Positions 63,904 to 64,000 of a stretch of DNA of 64,000 nucleotides are shown here, one piece after another. Position numbers and translations under genes: made by a program. The notes under the pieces were generated by a model, which did no database searches, had not been told where the DNA came from, and saw nothing but the letters and a program-made list of their open reading frames with translations. Position 1 is the stretch's first letter. Each line of letters opens with the position of its first letter. Source of the stretch: Natrinema ejinorense (lineage in GTDB: Archaea; Halobacteriota; Halobacteria; Halobacteriales; Natrialbaceae); NCBI RefSeq assembly GCF_002494345.1, contig NZ_NXNI01000001.1, positions 3,924,346 through 3,988,345 of the forward strand, given 5' to 3'.

Positions 63904-64000
63904 GTGTCGGACGATATCGCCGTCCCGTCGTCGAGGATACCCTTTTTCTCGTCGGTCCTCGAGGGGACCGTTTTTGCCGCCCGCCGTCCACTGTCAGCGT
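63904..64000 (+). CDS. Possible gene start, truncated by window edge
   Basis: From GTG 63904 the frame is open to the window end and reads SDDIAVPSSRIPFFSSVLEG, then TVFAARRPLSA. TTTATCATAACATAT at about 63862-63876 is a good TATA-like element 30-40 nt upstream. Too little sequence for a function; hydrophobic segments may lie beyond. Low confidence. Confidence 0.35.
   Translation, partial: MSDDIAVPSSRIPFFSSVLEGTVFAARRPLSA

Overview
The window comes from the chromosome of a halophilic archaeon (class Halobacteria), most likely a Natrialbales-type genus such as Natrinema or Haloterrigena. That placement is inferred from gene content, not from a database match. The base composition is GC-rich, the proteins are strongly acidic, and many TATA-like boxes lie only 25-35 nt before ATG or GTG starts, as expected of leaderless haloarchaeal transcripts. 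Haloarchaeal marker genes include an A-type ATP synthase, bacteriorhodopsin with Brp/Blh, PAN, Orc1/Cdc6, a Tfx regulator, the UbaA E1 enzyme, Trm1 and Tat-exported lipoproteins. No rRNA, tRNA, CRISPR array or transposase was seen.

Layout. 1-5.7 kb: a truncated ubaA, two membrane proteins, an atypical SDR, a Tfx regulator, a metallo-beta-lactamase-fold enzyme and a TRAM protein. 5.9-7.7 kb: etfB-etfA. 8.1-11.9 kb: a BasB-like binding lipoprotein overlapping a chemotaxis transducer. 12-17 kb: a polyprenyl diphosphate synthase, DUF373, a REC-PAS-PAS-kinase and a radical SAM protein whose 3' end is tandemly triplicated. 17.5-21.6 kb: an envelope cluster (lipoprotein, membrane-anchored HTH regulator, secreted protein, pilin-like protein). 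21.6-30.6 kb: a methyltransferase, then atpHIKECFAB ending at a hairpin terminator. 30.9-38.9 kb: bacteriorhodopsin, blh, an acyl-CoA synthetase and a four-gene ABC transporter. 39.5 kb: atpD, about 9 kb from the rest of the ATP synthase operon. 40.3-43.9 kb: small conserved proteins, pyruvoyl-dependent arginine decarboxylase, an AT-rich island with a foreign-looking Tat-exported protein and a PQQ-type propeller lipoprotein. 44-50 kb: PAN, PepF, a purine phosphoribosyltransferase and a nucleobase permease. 50-58 kb: truA, an unknown protein, dcd, a hydrolase, a BrkB-family protein, a zinc ribbon, trm1, a histidine kinase and a SWIM protein. 58.5-60.7 kb: orc1/cdc6 with an adjacent array of ten origin-box-like repeats, a probable replication origin. 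60.8-64 kb: hisH, a membrane protein, type-4 uracil-DNA glycosylase, DUF99, a DUF5786-like small protein and the start of a possible last gene.

How parts work together. Light-driven proton pumping (bacteriorhodopsin, with retinal made by Blh) sits inside the split ATP synthase locus that would use the gradient. Purine salvage pairs a phosphoribosyltransferase with a permease. Orc1/Cdc6 lies next to its likely binding sites. Type-4 UDG and DUF99 lie close together and both may act on deaminated DNA. The most unusual signals are the ORB array with a non-canonical consensus and recurrent 32-bp spacing, the split atp operon, the copies of gene 3' ends lying downstream of those genes at 7.7 and 17.1 kb, and a dispersed 52-bp hairpin element at 4.0 and 49.7 kb.
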